The position numbers and the translations under genes were made by a program. A DNA stretch of 23,708 bases. Source: Trametopsis cervina. Taxonomy: Eukaryota > Basidiomycota > Agaricomycetes > Polyporales > Irpicaceae. The notes under the pieces were generated by a model, which worked only from the letters and a program-made list of their open reading frames with translations, did no database searches and was not told the DNA's origin. Below, one piece after another: positions 11,320 to 20,200 of the stretch (its first letter is position 1; every line of letters begins with the position of its first letter). The stretch lies in the NCBI GenBank assembly GCA_022385755.1, contig MU278386.1:138426-162133 (forward strand). The letters run 5' to 3'.

Positions 11320-11334
11320 TTTTTTTTTTTTTTT
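11320..11334 (+). repeat. Poly(T) tract, 15 bases
   Basis: An uninterrupted run of 15 T lies in otherwise mixed-composition DNA. Read on the minus strand it is poly(A). It could be a retroposition scar on the minus strand or simple slippage. I see no recognisable retroelement or processed gene next to it. Confidence 0.85.
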
Positions 11335-11849
11335 CGTACACAGGGCATATTTGCAGCGCCACAGATGATTCGGAACGAGTGATGCAGTTTCAATGAAATA
11401 TATTCCACAGGGCGCCGACGCGGCATAGAACTAGCATGTCCAGTACTTCTTGCGCAAACGGATAGGCGATGGGCTCTGTGCATGTCGTCGACAGTGGGTG
11501 GGACAGCTTCACCTTCGGAGAAGACTGAGGGATTGAGATATCTGTATGTGTTGGATACTCAGTGCTGGAGGAGCAATAGAAATTAGAATAACGTCTGAGA
11601 ATCGGTGCTATCAATCACACAAAAGTTCGAGTAAAGCAGGCAACTCATAGTCCAGGCATCTGCAGGGGCACACGCGATTGATTGAGAGCGGCCATCAAGG
11701 GCGTCGTTATATGTGGCGAACGGTGGAAAACAGGCAATTTTGAGGATCCGCACGTAGTAGATCGCGTACTGGGATGCGCGTGAACTCAGAATCTATCCGC
11801 GGCTGCGTGAAACGTCCTAGCAGCTCGAAGGAAGCGATATAGCAAGACT

Positions 11850-12860
11850 CACCTGCCAGGAAGTTGTCGAGAAGACTCCGCACATCTGGACGGCTGAGTT
11901 GTTGCGCCTCCAGCCCATACCACATTCTCCGCCATTCCAATTCCAGTCGTAATCTGCGGCTTGATGCGTACCTTACGTGGCACAGTCGTCGTATCGCCCA
12001 AATGTTTGATCACACCCACGCTTCAAGTCCCTGTCACGGATAGCGTTCATCATACATCGTGAAGCGCGTCCGTCTGGAGCCCAAGAGAGGCTGTCGCACC
12101 TGGGGATTGACAATGACAAACGGGCTTGTTTCATGGAGTAATTGGACGATGAGGAGACGACACCGTTCATGATCGCACGGAGGTTCCTATTCGTATGAGC
12201 AAATATATGCATGCGTGTCGTGAAATTAGGAAAGGGGGTCGAGCGTAGCGTACGAGGGAACATTGGTCAACGAGGCCGCTTTCAGTTCAGAAGAGCGATT
12301 ATGGAGATGAAGTACGTACCGTACGCCAGGCATTCGACACGCCTCCAACGAGGAATGCGATGGCATTGCGGGAAGCCGGCTTTCACGGATCCAACGAACT
12401 TCGGGTGCAAGCATGGGAAAGACGATGGTATGGCCACATGCATCCCACCCTTTCCCAAGAGAGCATCAACGGAGGTCAGCCACCTGTGGTTTTGCCAAGA
12501 AATTAAGTGGAGGGGTTCTCGAAATAACAAGGGTTGGAGACGGGGGTTACAGTGAGCGCCGCAGGGTGAGTGCGAGACCTGGTTCTCGGCTTGGTTTCCA
12601 AAGCAGTATGGGCCTGCGTGCGTTTCGTAATACCTTTATAGGGAGCTGTTGATTATAAATAGGCACGGATGTCGCACTCACGCTGAGACTGTGCTAAATC
12701 CTTTGGTATCGCCGAGGATCCAACTAACACAGCGCGATATTTCCTCGGAGGAGGCGAGCGTATTTCACGCCTGTAGAGGACTGGAAGCCGAAAGATAGCT
12801 GAGTGGACGAACAACGTAGTTAAAACCACTGAGCTGGATATATGCGTTGAAAACACTTAC
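11850..12860 (-). pseudogene. Decayed protein kinase-like gene, copy B
   Basis: Read 5' to 3' on the minus strand, fragments resemble parts of a fungal (tyrosine-kinase-like) kinase domain in the expected order. The exon-like block 12672-12860 holds RSPPPRKYRAVLV and ends at a GTGAGT donor. Around 12319-12430 comes LHPKFV..VKAGFPQC..IPRW...CLAYG followed by a GTACGT donor, like the L.HPN(I/F)V...GFP.C..TP segment of subdomains IV-V. At about 12102-12168 RCRLLIVQLLHETSPFVIV resembles helix E leading into the catalytic loop. A degenerate DLKRG lies at 12015-12029. At 11853-11940 MWYGLEAQQLSRPDVRSLLD resembles the C-terminal subdomain XI (W....(Q)RP....LL) and ends at a GTGAGT donor. Frameshifts, stops and a missing middle part show that it is dead. 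The family call is moderate; a profile search would settle it. Confidence 0.5.
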
Positions 12861-13579
12861 TATGCGTCATGTCTGATTGTATCGCTGGTCTCCAAAGCGA
12901 GTTCAGTACAAGGCAGGCAATTTATGTCCCTTAATCGTGTGTGAACAATGCCCTTGCTGTGCGTGTTGATAGAGGACGAGTGGCTTGATGGGCACAATAA
13001 ATCGCGTGCGTGGGATTAGTCTTCCTTCTTAGAGCAGCGAAGATATGTGAGGGATCGAACTAGGCATCAGGAGTTAGCAGCGATATGAGCACAGACTATT
13101 GTGGGCTATGGGGGAGAGACTTACGCATTTAAAGTCACCCTAGGGTTCTCACCGTGTGGCTCAAGACTGTGAGAGGTCTGAGAAAACGCAAGGCGGGCCA
13201 TACTATCAGAGTCAGAAGGCTTGCGAGACGTACGCGTGAGCTACAGCCGGCCTTCGACTGGGAACTCGTGCAGATTCCGCAGCAAACGGTTGACAGTGAA
13301 GCCATGGGGCGAGACTGCACCAATCGCGTGCAGAGCCGTGCAATCGAATACGATCAGAAGGTGAAGACGAATGGAGAGTATCCATCGCACTCACGGTGCG
13401 GTGCGAGTCAACGTGCTCATTTTGCGTCGACCGCACGATTGCCATTTTCGCTCCCAATGATCTTCGGCTGAAACAAGCCTACGTTACCACACGCTTGACG
13501 GCTCGTAGCTTGCGTAAGAGCTCATGGGTAAACCTCAGAGAGGGCCTCTGACGTGAGCGTGGGTCGATCGCGGCGGTGA

Positions 13580-13830
13580 CGACATTCTAGCTCGAAGGCG
13601 ACCAGGTGAGCGATCCTCGATTTATTGTCTGATGGATCATTGTGCGTCCACACGCTACATCAGGTGAGAAGGCAGACCCGGAGACCCATCCAGTATGCGC
13701 TTAGAGGTGGTGACTGATAGCTTCTTGGATGTCCCCACGCCACTGCCACATTGTGGCGTCCTTCGATCCTGACCGGATCTGCGCATCGGGCAAGAACGCA
13801 CCAGGCAGAAACTCGGTAGCCCATGAGGTG
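13580..13830 (-). pseudogene. WD40-repeat relic, copy B
   Basis: One minus-strand frame reads LPDAQIRSGSKDATMWQW, then a single in-frame stop, then AHTGWVSGSAFSPDVA. This is the end of one WD40 blade and the start of the next (GHT.WV.SVAFSPD). The stop codon and loss of pattern after FSPDVA show decay. It is the clearer of two homologous relics; the other is at 7855-8270. Its similarity to the live-looking WD40 array at 95-860 suggests a related NLR or WD40 gene once stood here. Confidence 0.65.
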
Positions 13831-14469
13831 TCCTGTCCGTAGATTCTGCTCCCAAATGGTACTGATGCATGCTCCGTGCCGCAGCCCAGACATTATAGGA
13901 GATCACCGCCGAGCGGAGCCAACTTGTGGGGTGCCAGAGAGGCACGATCGCAGCCACTTCGCAAGCGACGCAATTTCGAGAGACAATGAGAATGGTACAA
14001 ACGCACCGTTGCATGTCTTATTGACAAGGAAGGCGCCGCAGCCATGATGGAATTTGGGTTCAGGTCACACAAATGCAGAGGAAACATTCAGACTTCCAAC
14101 GCATCCAAGTGACAGATCGGTCCAAGTATAGGGTATGAGCATGTATAACAGCCAAAAACCAGCCATTCTATGTGGTCCACAGCAGACAGGGCTGTACTGT
14201 GCTGTTACTGTAACAGGCGGTGGGTACCTTCGGGGCTGAGTGATGGCTGGCAGGGAGATAAAAGAACGTTGGACTGTAGAGTGTAGACTGTGAACGTCAG
14301 TTGCAAGCTATGCACGTGTCATAATGCAAAACTAACCCATGGTACCTGCTTCGCGTTGCCGAAGAACACGGATCGAGAAAAGCAGTCCTGTAGGGATGTA
14401 GCGGGAATCTAGGCTGCAAGTGAGCGGCGCAGACGCAGCGAAGCCGAGAGCAGAGGCACGTGGCTGAGG

Positions 14470-14950
14470 ATGGAGCCACAAAGAGAAAAAACGCGCCGTC
14501 ACCTAATTCAGAGGAAGGTGATGGTGGCTGTGATAAGATGCGGGGTCATACCATATGCGTGCATAAAAGAGGAGGAGAGCTGCCGTTTCGAGCGTGTCTG
14601 CGTAAGTAATCGCCTGTTGTGCGGCTACAAACACAAAGATTGCTGTAAAACACTCACATTGATGCTACTCATCCAGAAAAAACTTCAGCCGTGCTGTGTG
14701 TTTGTGGGTGTAGGGTTCCACGAAAGCGACGTTGAGGGAGGTCAGGCGGACCTCAATGCTTCGTGTCGGCGCGAGAGCCCAGGCAAGCCAAGCGTCGGCG
14801 GAACGAGATGGTGCATCGCACTCAAGATGCTCAGTGTGTTCGTAGCGTTAGGTTGTAAACGGTCTCTGATGCGGCGTGGATCGCGGGACAAAGCTTGACG
14901 GGGTGCAGCTTGCGGATACGACGGAGGCGCATAGTCCGAAGAGATTGAAC
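14470..14950. other. Conserved unassigned block, copy B
   Basis: This is the counterpart of 8640-9190, with the shared plus-strand donor-like TCTGC|GTAAGT at about 14600 and the shared plus-frame pattern GF...D.E.GQA.LNA..R.ESPG...GSRDKA-stop (about 14715-14900). The stretch just left of it (13930-14470) shows no recognisable gene. I cannot assign a function. Confidence 0.35.
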
Positions 14951-15067
14951 AAGCCTGCCCGAGTCGACGTGGGCGCATAATGTTCGTGCCCAGACAACAT
15001 GCTGCATCAGGAAACAGGTATTTGCCGCATAGCAATTACGTTGATCGGTAGATCTCCTACTAATGAG

Positions 15068-15215
15068 GTAGCGCCTGGTAGCGGCTTGCATATCATGTAG
15101 CGCCTGGTAGCGGCTTGTAGCACTAACACATATCATGTAGCACTTGGTAGCTTTAGTGTGCAGTATGTAGTGTGCAGTAGCTGTAGCAATTTCTGTGTAG
15201 TGCTACGGGATGAAC
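15068..15215 (+). repeat. Left subterminal repeat array
   Basis: A unit of about 30 bases is repeated in tandem: the first 21 bases are identical at 15068-15088 and 15098-15118, and each copy contains GTAGC twice. A third, looser copy starts at 15137 (GTAGCACTTGGTAGC) after a second CATATCAT spacer. Further GTAG or GTAGC motifs follow to about 15213. All point rightwards, into the element. They are probable binding sites for a transposase supplied in trans. Confidence 0.75.
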
Positions 15216-15374
15216 CCAACAAACTGATAATATTACACACTATAATGTTGTACATGGGCTGAAATCAAAGCGCAACACGCAGAACATGGAGCCTGCCCAC
15301 GGGTCTGCACACAACCTCCTAAGGCCCAAACACCGCAACCTCGCGATGACCGACCGGAACCGTTCACCATAGGT

Positions 15375-15745
15375 CCACCCAACTGCCTGCAAGACCCAAA
15401 GAACGTGTACCACCTCATGGAGCTCGGGTACTGCAGGAGTCTTCCAGCGCTGATCAAGATGACAAGGAGCAGTACACCAACGTCGGTGTGCCACTCCCTC
15501 GCAAACCTTGTTACAGCTGCCAAGCTCATCCACAGTCTCTTGACCCCGTCCACTCTGACCTCAAGCCTGAAAACACCGTTATTGGCACGGACGGAAATTT
15601 GCTGATTTGTGACCCCGGCGCGTTGGCGTTTGAGTACGAAGAGAAGGACCAAAATAACGTTGAAACGACAATGTATGCCCTGCCGGACTGTATCAAGGGG
15701 AACTTGGGAACTTGTCTCCACCGGAGCACAAGGCTATCGGCCACC
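15375..15745 (+). pseudogene. Truncated, frameshifted serine/threonine protein kinase fragment
   Basis: Pieces of a kinase domain appear in order but in different frames. NVYHLMELGYCRSLPALI (from about 15402) matches subdomain V. LVTAAKLIHSL (about 15510-15540) matches helix E. VHSDLKPENTVI (15548-15583) is a clear catalytic loop with H.DLKPEN. LLICDPGALAF (from about 15600) is the metal-binding segment with DPG (15611-15619) in place of the usual DFG. LSPPEH (about 15712-15730) resembles the APE motif. At least two frameshifts separate these, and the glycine loop and C-lobe are missing. It sits entirely inside the non-autonomous transposon, which suggests capture of a host kinase segment. 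It is on the opposite strand to the kinase-like relics of units A and B. Confidence 0.75.
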
Positions 15746-15888
15746 GGTAGGCGCTCATCACGTGATCTTGTTGATCACTCGCGTGTTCAAGTTTCTCAGC
15801 AGTTTCTTTGCTTTCCTTTCCCCCAACATCACCCACTAGGTGAGCTGCCATCCGTCATTTTGACCGTTCTGCTCGTTCTATATGTGAA

Positions 15889-16310
15889 ATGAGGCCGGAA
15901 GGTGATGTATGGCTTGTTGCAGATCAGGACGGTGCTGACATGTCGTCTGACTTACAGGTACAACCGCGGTGTGCTGGACCCCATGGTGCAAGGCCTCCAT
16001 CACTCAAACTCTGCTCATGTGACATACATGGATTGTCACGGGTCCGTATCTTTGACGAGGGCCGTAAGCAAGTAGGGCTTCACTAACACCAATCGCGAGG
16101 AGTGCGTCAAGCTGAAGCATGGACAAGTATGTGTTGCAGCATAATGCATCTCGTCTCTTATTGTGGGCATTACTAATTGCGCTTCACAGGGATGGTGTCA
16201 ATGTACAGTGCGTCCGCCCCCAAGGCAGCTCCTTTTTGTCCGCCGTCTGGTGTTCACCACCGCGCCCAGTGATAATCACATTGACCCGTGCACCCAATTG
16301 AATAGAAGTT
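15889..16310 (+). other. Possible second captured gene fragment
   Basis: The stretch contains an intron-like segment, 16129-16190, with GTATGT at the start and CTTCACAG at the end, flanked by readable plus-strand sequence (KLKHGQ before it). A shorter open stretch, LDPMVQGLHHSN, lies at about 15977-16012. None of this matches a family I know. The splice-like signals suggest genomic exon-intron capture rather than random filler, but the support is thin. Confidence 0.2.
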
Positions 16311-16479
16311 AGGGCCGTAGGTGCTCCATGTGATGCATCGGGAAACCCGTATACCGCTGTTGTAAGGGCTGGTCATGTTCAGTGTTCTAGTTGTAATAGA
16401 TGGTAGTATGCATGTTCTGTATTAGAGCTGAATCAATAATAATTGTAATTTTGAATGCATTCATATTTATGAGGTCTAC

Positions 16480-16630
16480 ATCGTGCTACGTGATGCTACA
16501 AAGACAGCTCTACAGGCTACTGCATACTGCTACCCAGTGCTTGCCTGCTGCTACCAGGCGCTACGAGTCTGACATCGACGGCTGCGAGGCGCTACATAAT
16601 GGTATACCTTTCTACCATGCTACCATGGCT
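16480..16630 (-). repeat. Right subterminal repeat array
   Basis: About a dozen GCTAC or CTAC motifs occur here, the reverse complement of the left-array motif. They include GCTACCAGGCGCTAC at 16550-16564, an exact 15-base inverted match to two left copies. Motifs point leftwards, into the element. The outer limit near 16630 is where the motif density falls off. Confidence 0.75.
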
Positions 16631-16890
16631 GCGCGGTGATACCCACACCCGGGTAGTCCCCAGCCTGTTCCCTGATGTGCGTCTATTGGACTCGCGACGT
16701 GAGAAGACGATAAGTGGTGTACGTACATGATATGTGCTCCTCCAGTTCTAATTCACCAACATGTGCGGTTGACGGGTGGCTACAGCCAGAGAATCCATAT
16801 GTAACTGTAGGGAATATTTGTGTGAGTGCTCAGAGTTAGACTGTAAGAAATGACGAACATACGGGAAATGCGTCGAGAGATGCTTGCATT

Positions 16891-17264
16891 CACTGCGTTC
16901 CCGCATGTGTTAGACCGGAGTTCCCACGAGTCGTGCTAGGTGGATGTAGCGCAGGAACATACTTGTAGACCGCACCATCTATGTAACACTCTTAAATCAT
17001 TGTGTATCTAGCTATGGTCTAAGTCAACTAGGACCCAATACAACCACCCATGTGCTAGCCATGCTATACCAATGCTGTCGTGCTTGAGCCTATCAAAGGT
17101 ACAACTGTCTACTTTCCATGGGTCCTGTGTGAGCTACGTCCGACATAGATGTAGCAGGGCCTAGAACAGCAACTGCTGTAGTACAAACCCCTGGTGCTAG
17201 CCACCCGTCGCGACAAGTGATTGTCGTGTGCTGCCAACCTTCACCGTCTCTTCACAGACAAGCC
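16891..17264 (+). promoter_or_regulatory. Left terminal and subterminal region, with transposase promoter
   Basis: This is the non-coding left end of the CACTA element. It starts with the presumed terminal repeat (CACTGCGTTCCCGCATG). GTGCTAG recurs at about 16933, 17052 and 17194 (the last two as GTGCTAGCCA), and GTAGC or GAGCTAC motifs occur near 16943 and 17130-17150. In CACTA elements such short subterminal repeats bind an element-encoded protein. The region must also contain the transposase promoter; I see no clear TATA box. Confidence 0.45.
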
Positions 17265-20200
17265 ATGCCGGCCGTTTGTACCAATGGAATTCAAGGAACG
17301 GTACGCAGTATAAAGTGACTGGCTATTTTATGAAGATACTGATTCACGCGTGCCACTTGCCAGCAACAACTGGATACAGAGAAACGCCCATGTTGGTGTA
17401 TCCTCTACTCCTGCAACGGCGCAATGCAACCAGGATTCATTGTAAAGAGGCATTCTGTCAGAGGGACCCGACGAGGGCCACGATATGTGGCCCCAGCTCT
17501 GTATGTTGAGCCCCAAGGCTGTCCATTCAACCCCACTCCTCCTGTCAGCACAATCGAATCATTTCCGGGTCAGCTAACTCTGCCACCTCTTGTGGAATTG
17601 TCTATGCATCTTCCGCTATCACCTGAATCACTGCCACCTCACGCTGACCCGCATACATGCCCTCCGCCATCTCCAGAACCGTTGCCTAACTCTTCACCAC
17701 TTAAAACTGCAGCCATGGGCACCGTGACAAATGCCAGCAACTTCTGGTTTTGGAACATTCTCATGCTGCTCTGTGCATGGCTGCATCTTCGATTCTTTAC
17801 ACCACATGCTGCTATCAATCTCCTTCTAGCTATTATGCGCCTCATCTTCATTGCTCTGGGTGTGCTTCCTGTAGGATCTGCGGTGCCGGTTACTCTTAAG
17901 ACGGTATTCAAGCGATTGAACTTGAATGACGACTTCAAAATCATTCCTGTCTGCCCCAAGTGTTTGTGGACATATCACGAAGATCTTTCCTCTGATGCCA
18001 TGTGTGTTCGCTGCGACATCCCTTTATTTCAAGCATCAGACATTTCCTCTTCCGGTAATTGCAAGAATACCTCGCCATTGCCACCGAAAGCGAAGCTCCA
18101 ATCACCGTACATTCTTCCATCTGAGGCCCTTGCCAAACTCATCAACAGTACACCTTCTATGGAGGGTGACCTTGAGAGTTGGCGCAAGCGTCGGGCTACG
18201 CCAGGAATTACCTCATGTATTCAGGACGGCGACATCTGGAAAACAGTTCCAGGGCCAAACGGTGGCTGTTTCTTTGAGAATGGGCCTGAGCGCGCCAATT
18301 CATCTGAGCTACGTATTGCTCTATCATTGGGATTTGACGGGTGAGTATAGATTTTACTTCATCAAATATTTTGCTGATAATATGTAATATTCAGGTTTGC
18401 ATTTGCACGAAGCAGCTATGCAGGACGCCACAGCACAGGTGTTCTATCGTTTTCAGTAGCCAACTTAGAGAACGATCTTCGGTGAGCTACTCTGATGATT
18501 ACATGATATCGGCAATACTCACATTAATATAGATACCGTCCTCAGAACTTGATGTTGTGTGGTCTTGTTCCTGGCCCTCACGAGTTCAATGCAGATCAGC
18601 TGCAGCAGTGGAACAAAGCCTGGGTCACAGACTTGCTAAATCTATACGAGAATGGCATGACAGTAAAGACGCCGCAGTTCCCAGAAGGTACGTTACATTT
18701 TATTCAATGTCTTCACCGGTCCATGCCTTACTTGCTTATTTTAGGCCGACTTGTCCGCGTAGTCTTAATTGCAGTCTCCTGTGATCATCCGGCTATGTGC
18801 CGCATGTGCGGCTTTGGAGATCATAGTAATAAGGCAGCATTCTGCCATCGGTGTCTAGTCTCTCATCCTGAATTGTTCACAGAGCCAGGGATTACGCTCG
18901 ATGGTAAGGTGTATAACCTCATATAGTTTTTCTGACACTTATAGAATTATTTCACAGCATTTCCGGCCAGAACAGGAGTTCGACATAAGCAGCAGTCTGC
19001 AGAGTATGCACAGTGCAACACTGATCAGGAGCGGCATGCCTATGTAAAGGCCAATGCTGCACGATACTTTGAGCTATCACGTCTTCCATATTTTGATCCA
19101 GTCAGAATGACGCTGATTGATCCTATGCATAATATTCTGCTCGGTAGGCATGTCAGCTTACTTGTCACAATGTGATTGCTCATTTATTTTCTCATAGGTA
19201 TTATTAAAACGGTCTGGTATGACGGCTGGATTCTTGGCAAAGCCTTCCGAAGTGAAACAGGCACAGGACGTAAGCGTGAGCTGGACACAATTCATGAGTA
19301 TTTAGATACAGTGAGTTTCGTATTGCACTGATGGCTCAAAAGCTTATCGTTTGCTCGTTAGTTTGAGATGCCGGCATGGGTTGCCCGCTTGCCAACTGAA
19401 GTTGGAGCTCCCGCTGGCGGCTCATTGACCTCCGATGAGTGGAAAGGTCTTGCACTGGTATATTGCCCTATCATTGTACGAAGCTATTTTACACAACAAA
19501 TGGTTTGCTGACCCCTTTGAGCACATTCTAGATTCCTCTAGTATGGGAAGAATACTATCCTGCTGCAGAAGCGGAGTATCAACGAAAGGTTATTCGGTGG
19601 AAAGCTGCACAGAAGGCTGTGGTGAAGAAAGCGGCAAGAGCGAAAAAGGTGAGGATAGCGAAGGAAAAGATGACGATGAACAAGGTCATAAGAGAGCAAG
19701 AGGCTGGCGAGGAGACAAATACAGCAGTCGACACCACAGCCATAATACATAAGGAAGTGTTTGAAGAACCTGTGGAAACAACTTATCCGAGCGCATCAGA
19801 GATATCTCGAAAGGCGGGCAAGAACCCAAAAGAACCCAAGCCCAAGCCTAGCCGTCGAATGCATGAGAGAGATCCAGACATGTTTCTTGCACTGTCTGCA
19901 TCGCTCAAAATTATTTTAGCACGTTCCATAGATTACGCAGACATTCCTGAAGCTCGTGAAAACCTTCAATACTTTTTATCAACGTTTATGAAGGTATGTC
20001 TTCGTCAGCATCTCTTTTAACATCATCTTCTAATGTTCACATAGATTCATCCCGACCTTGTAAAGCCGAACTTTCATTACATCACTCATATATTCGATCA
20101 ACTCAACGACTACGGCCCTGTGTATGGTTTCTGGACATATCTTTTCGAACGCCTGAACAAGATACTCAAATCCTATGCTGTCAATAACCACAGTGCAGGA

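Larger units (their letters stand above)
15060..16640. mobile_element. Non-autonomous DNA transposon with subterminal GTAGC arrays and a captured kinase fragment
   Basis: A segment of about 1.6 kb interrupts unit B; the matching place in unit A (about 9240-9300) has no such sequence. The left end carries many GTAGC and TGGTAGC motifs on the plus strand. The right end carries the same motifs on the minus strand. The 15-base string GTAGCGCCTGGTAGC occurs at 15068-15082 and 15098-15112, and its exact complement lies at 16550-16564. Dense subterminal repeats in opposite orientation are typical of CACTA-like and some other cut-and-paste elements, where they bind the transposase. No transposase is encoded. 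The interior holds gene fragments, so it resembles Pack-type gene-capture elements. Exact termini and target-site duplication could not be fixed. Confidence 0.65.
10729..16890. repeat. Tandem duplication, unit B (diverged, interrupted)
   Basis: This is the right-hand copy of the segment described as unit A, in the same orientation. Offsets between matching blocks are about 5.78 kb at the left, 6.0 kb in the middle and 5.7 kb near 14.8 kb, then jump to 7.45 kb for the last block (9328-9445 against 16770-16890). The jump is explained by an insertion of about 1.6-1.7 kb at 15.04-16.72 kb. Homology ends at 16890, exactly where the CACTA element begins. Copies differ by many indels, so the duplication is old. 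Apart from the features listed separately, I see no intact gene in it. Confidence 0.75.

Noticed and set aside
14202..14216. Perfect palindrome CTGTTACTGTAACAG
   Set aside because: A single short hairpin with no flanking repeat, gene or matching copy in unit A; too little to call a MITE or a regulatory site.
15068..15215. Repeat array considered as CRISPR or satellite
   Set aside because: Spacers are short and not unique, the host is eukaryotic, and the same motif recurs in opposite orientation 1.4 kb away, which fits transposon ends.
15233..15721. Minus-strand open frame of 162 codons across the small transposon
   Set aside because: It runs antisense to the kinase motifs H.DLKPEN and VYHLMEL, which are clearly on the plus strand, and it has no recognisable feature of its own.
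17228..17509. Plus-strand open frame of 93 codons at the start of the transposase
   Set aside because: It reads through the proposed first intron in another frame; the spliced model instead gives the C.C....C.G motif in phase with the long exon 2.
17740..17875. Hydrophobic stretch in transposase exon 2 considered as membrane segments of a separate protein
   Set aside because: It lies in one continuous frame between the two zinc motifs of the transposase; a buried helical core is more likely than a membrane span.
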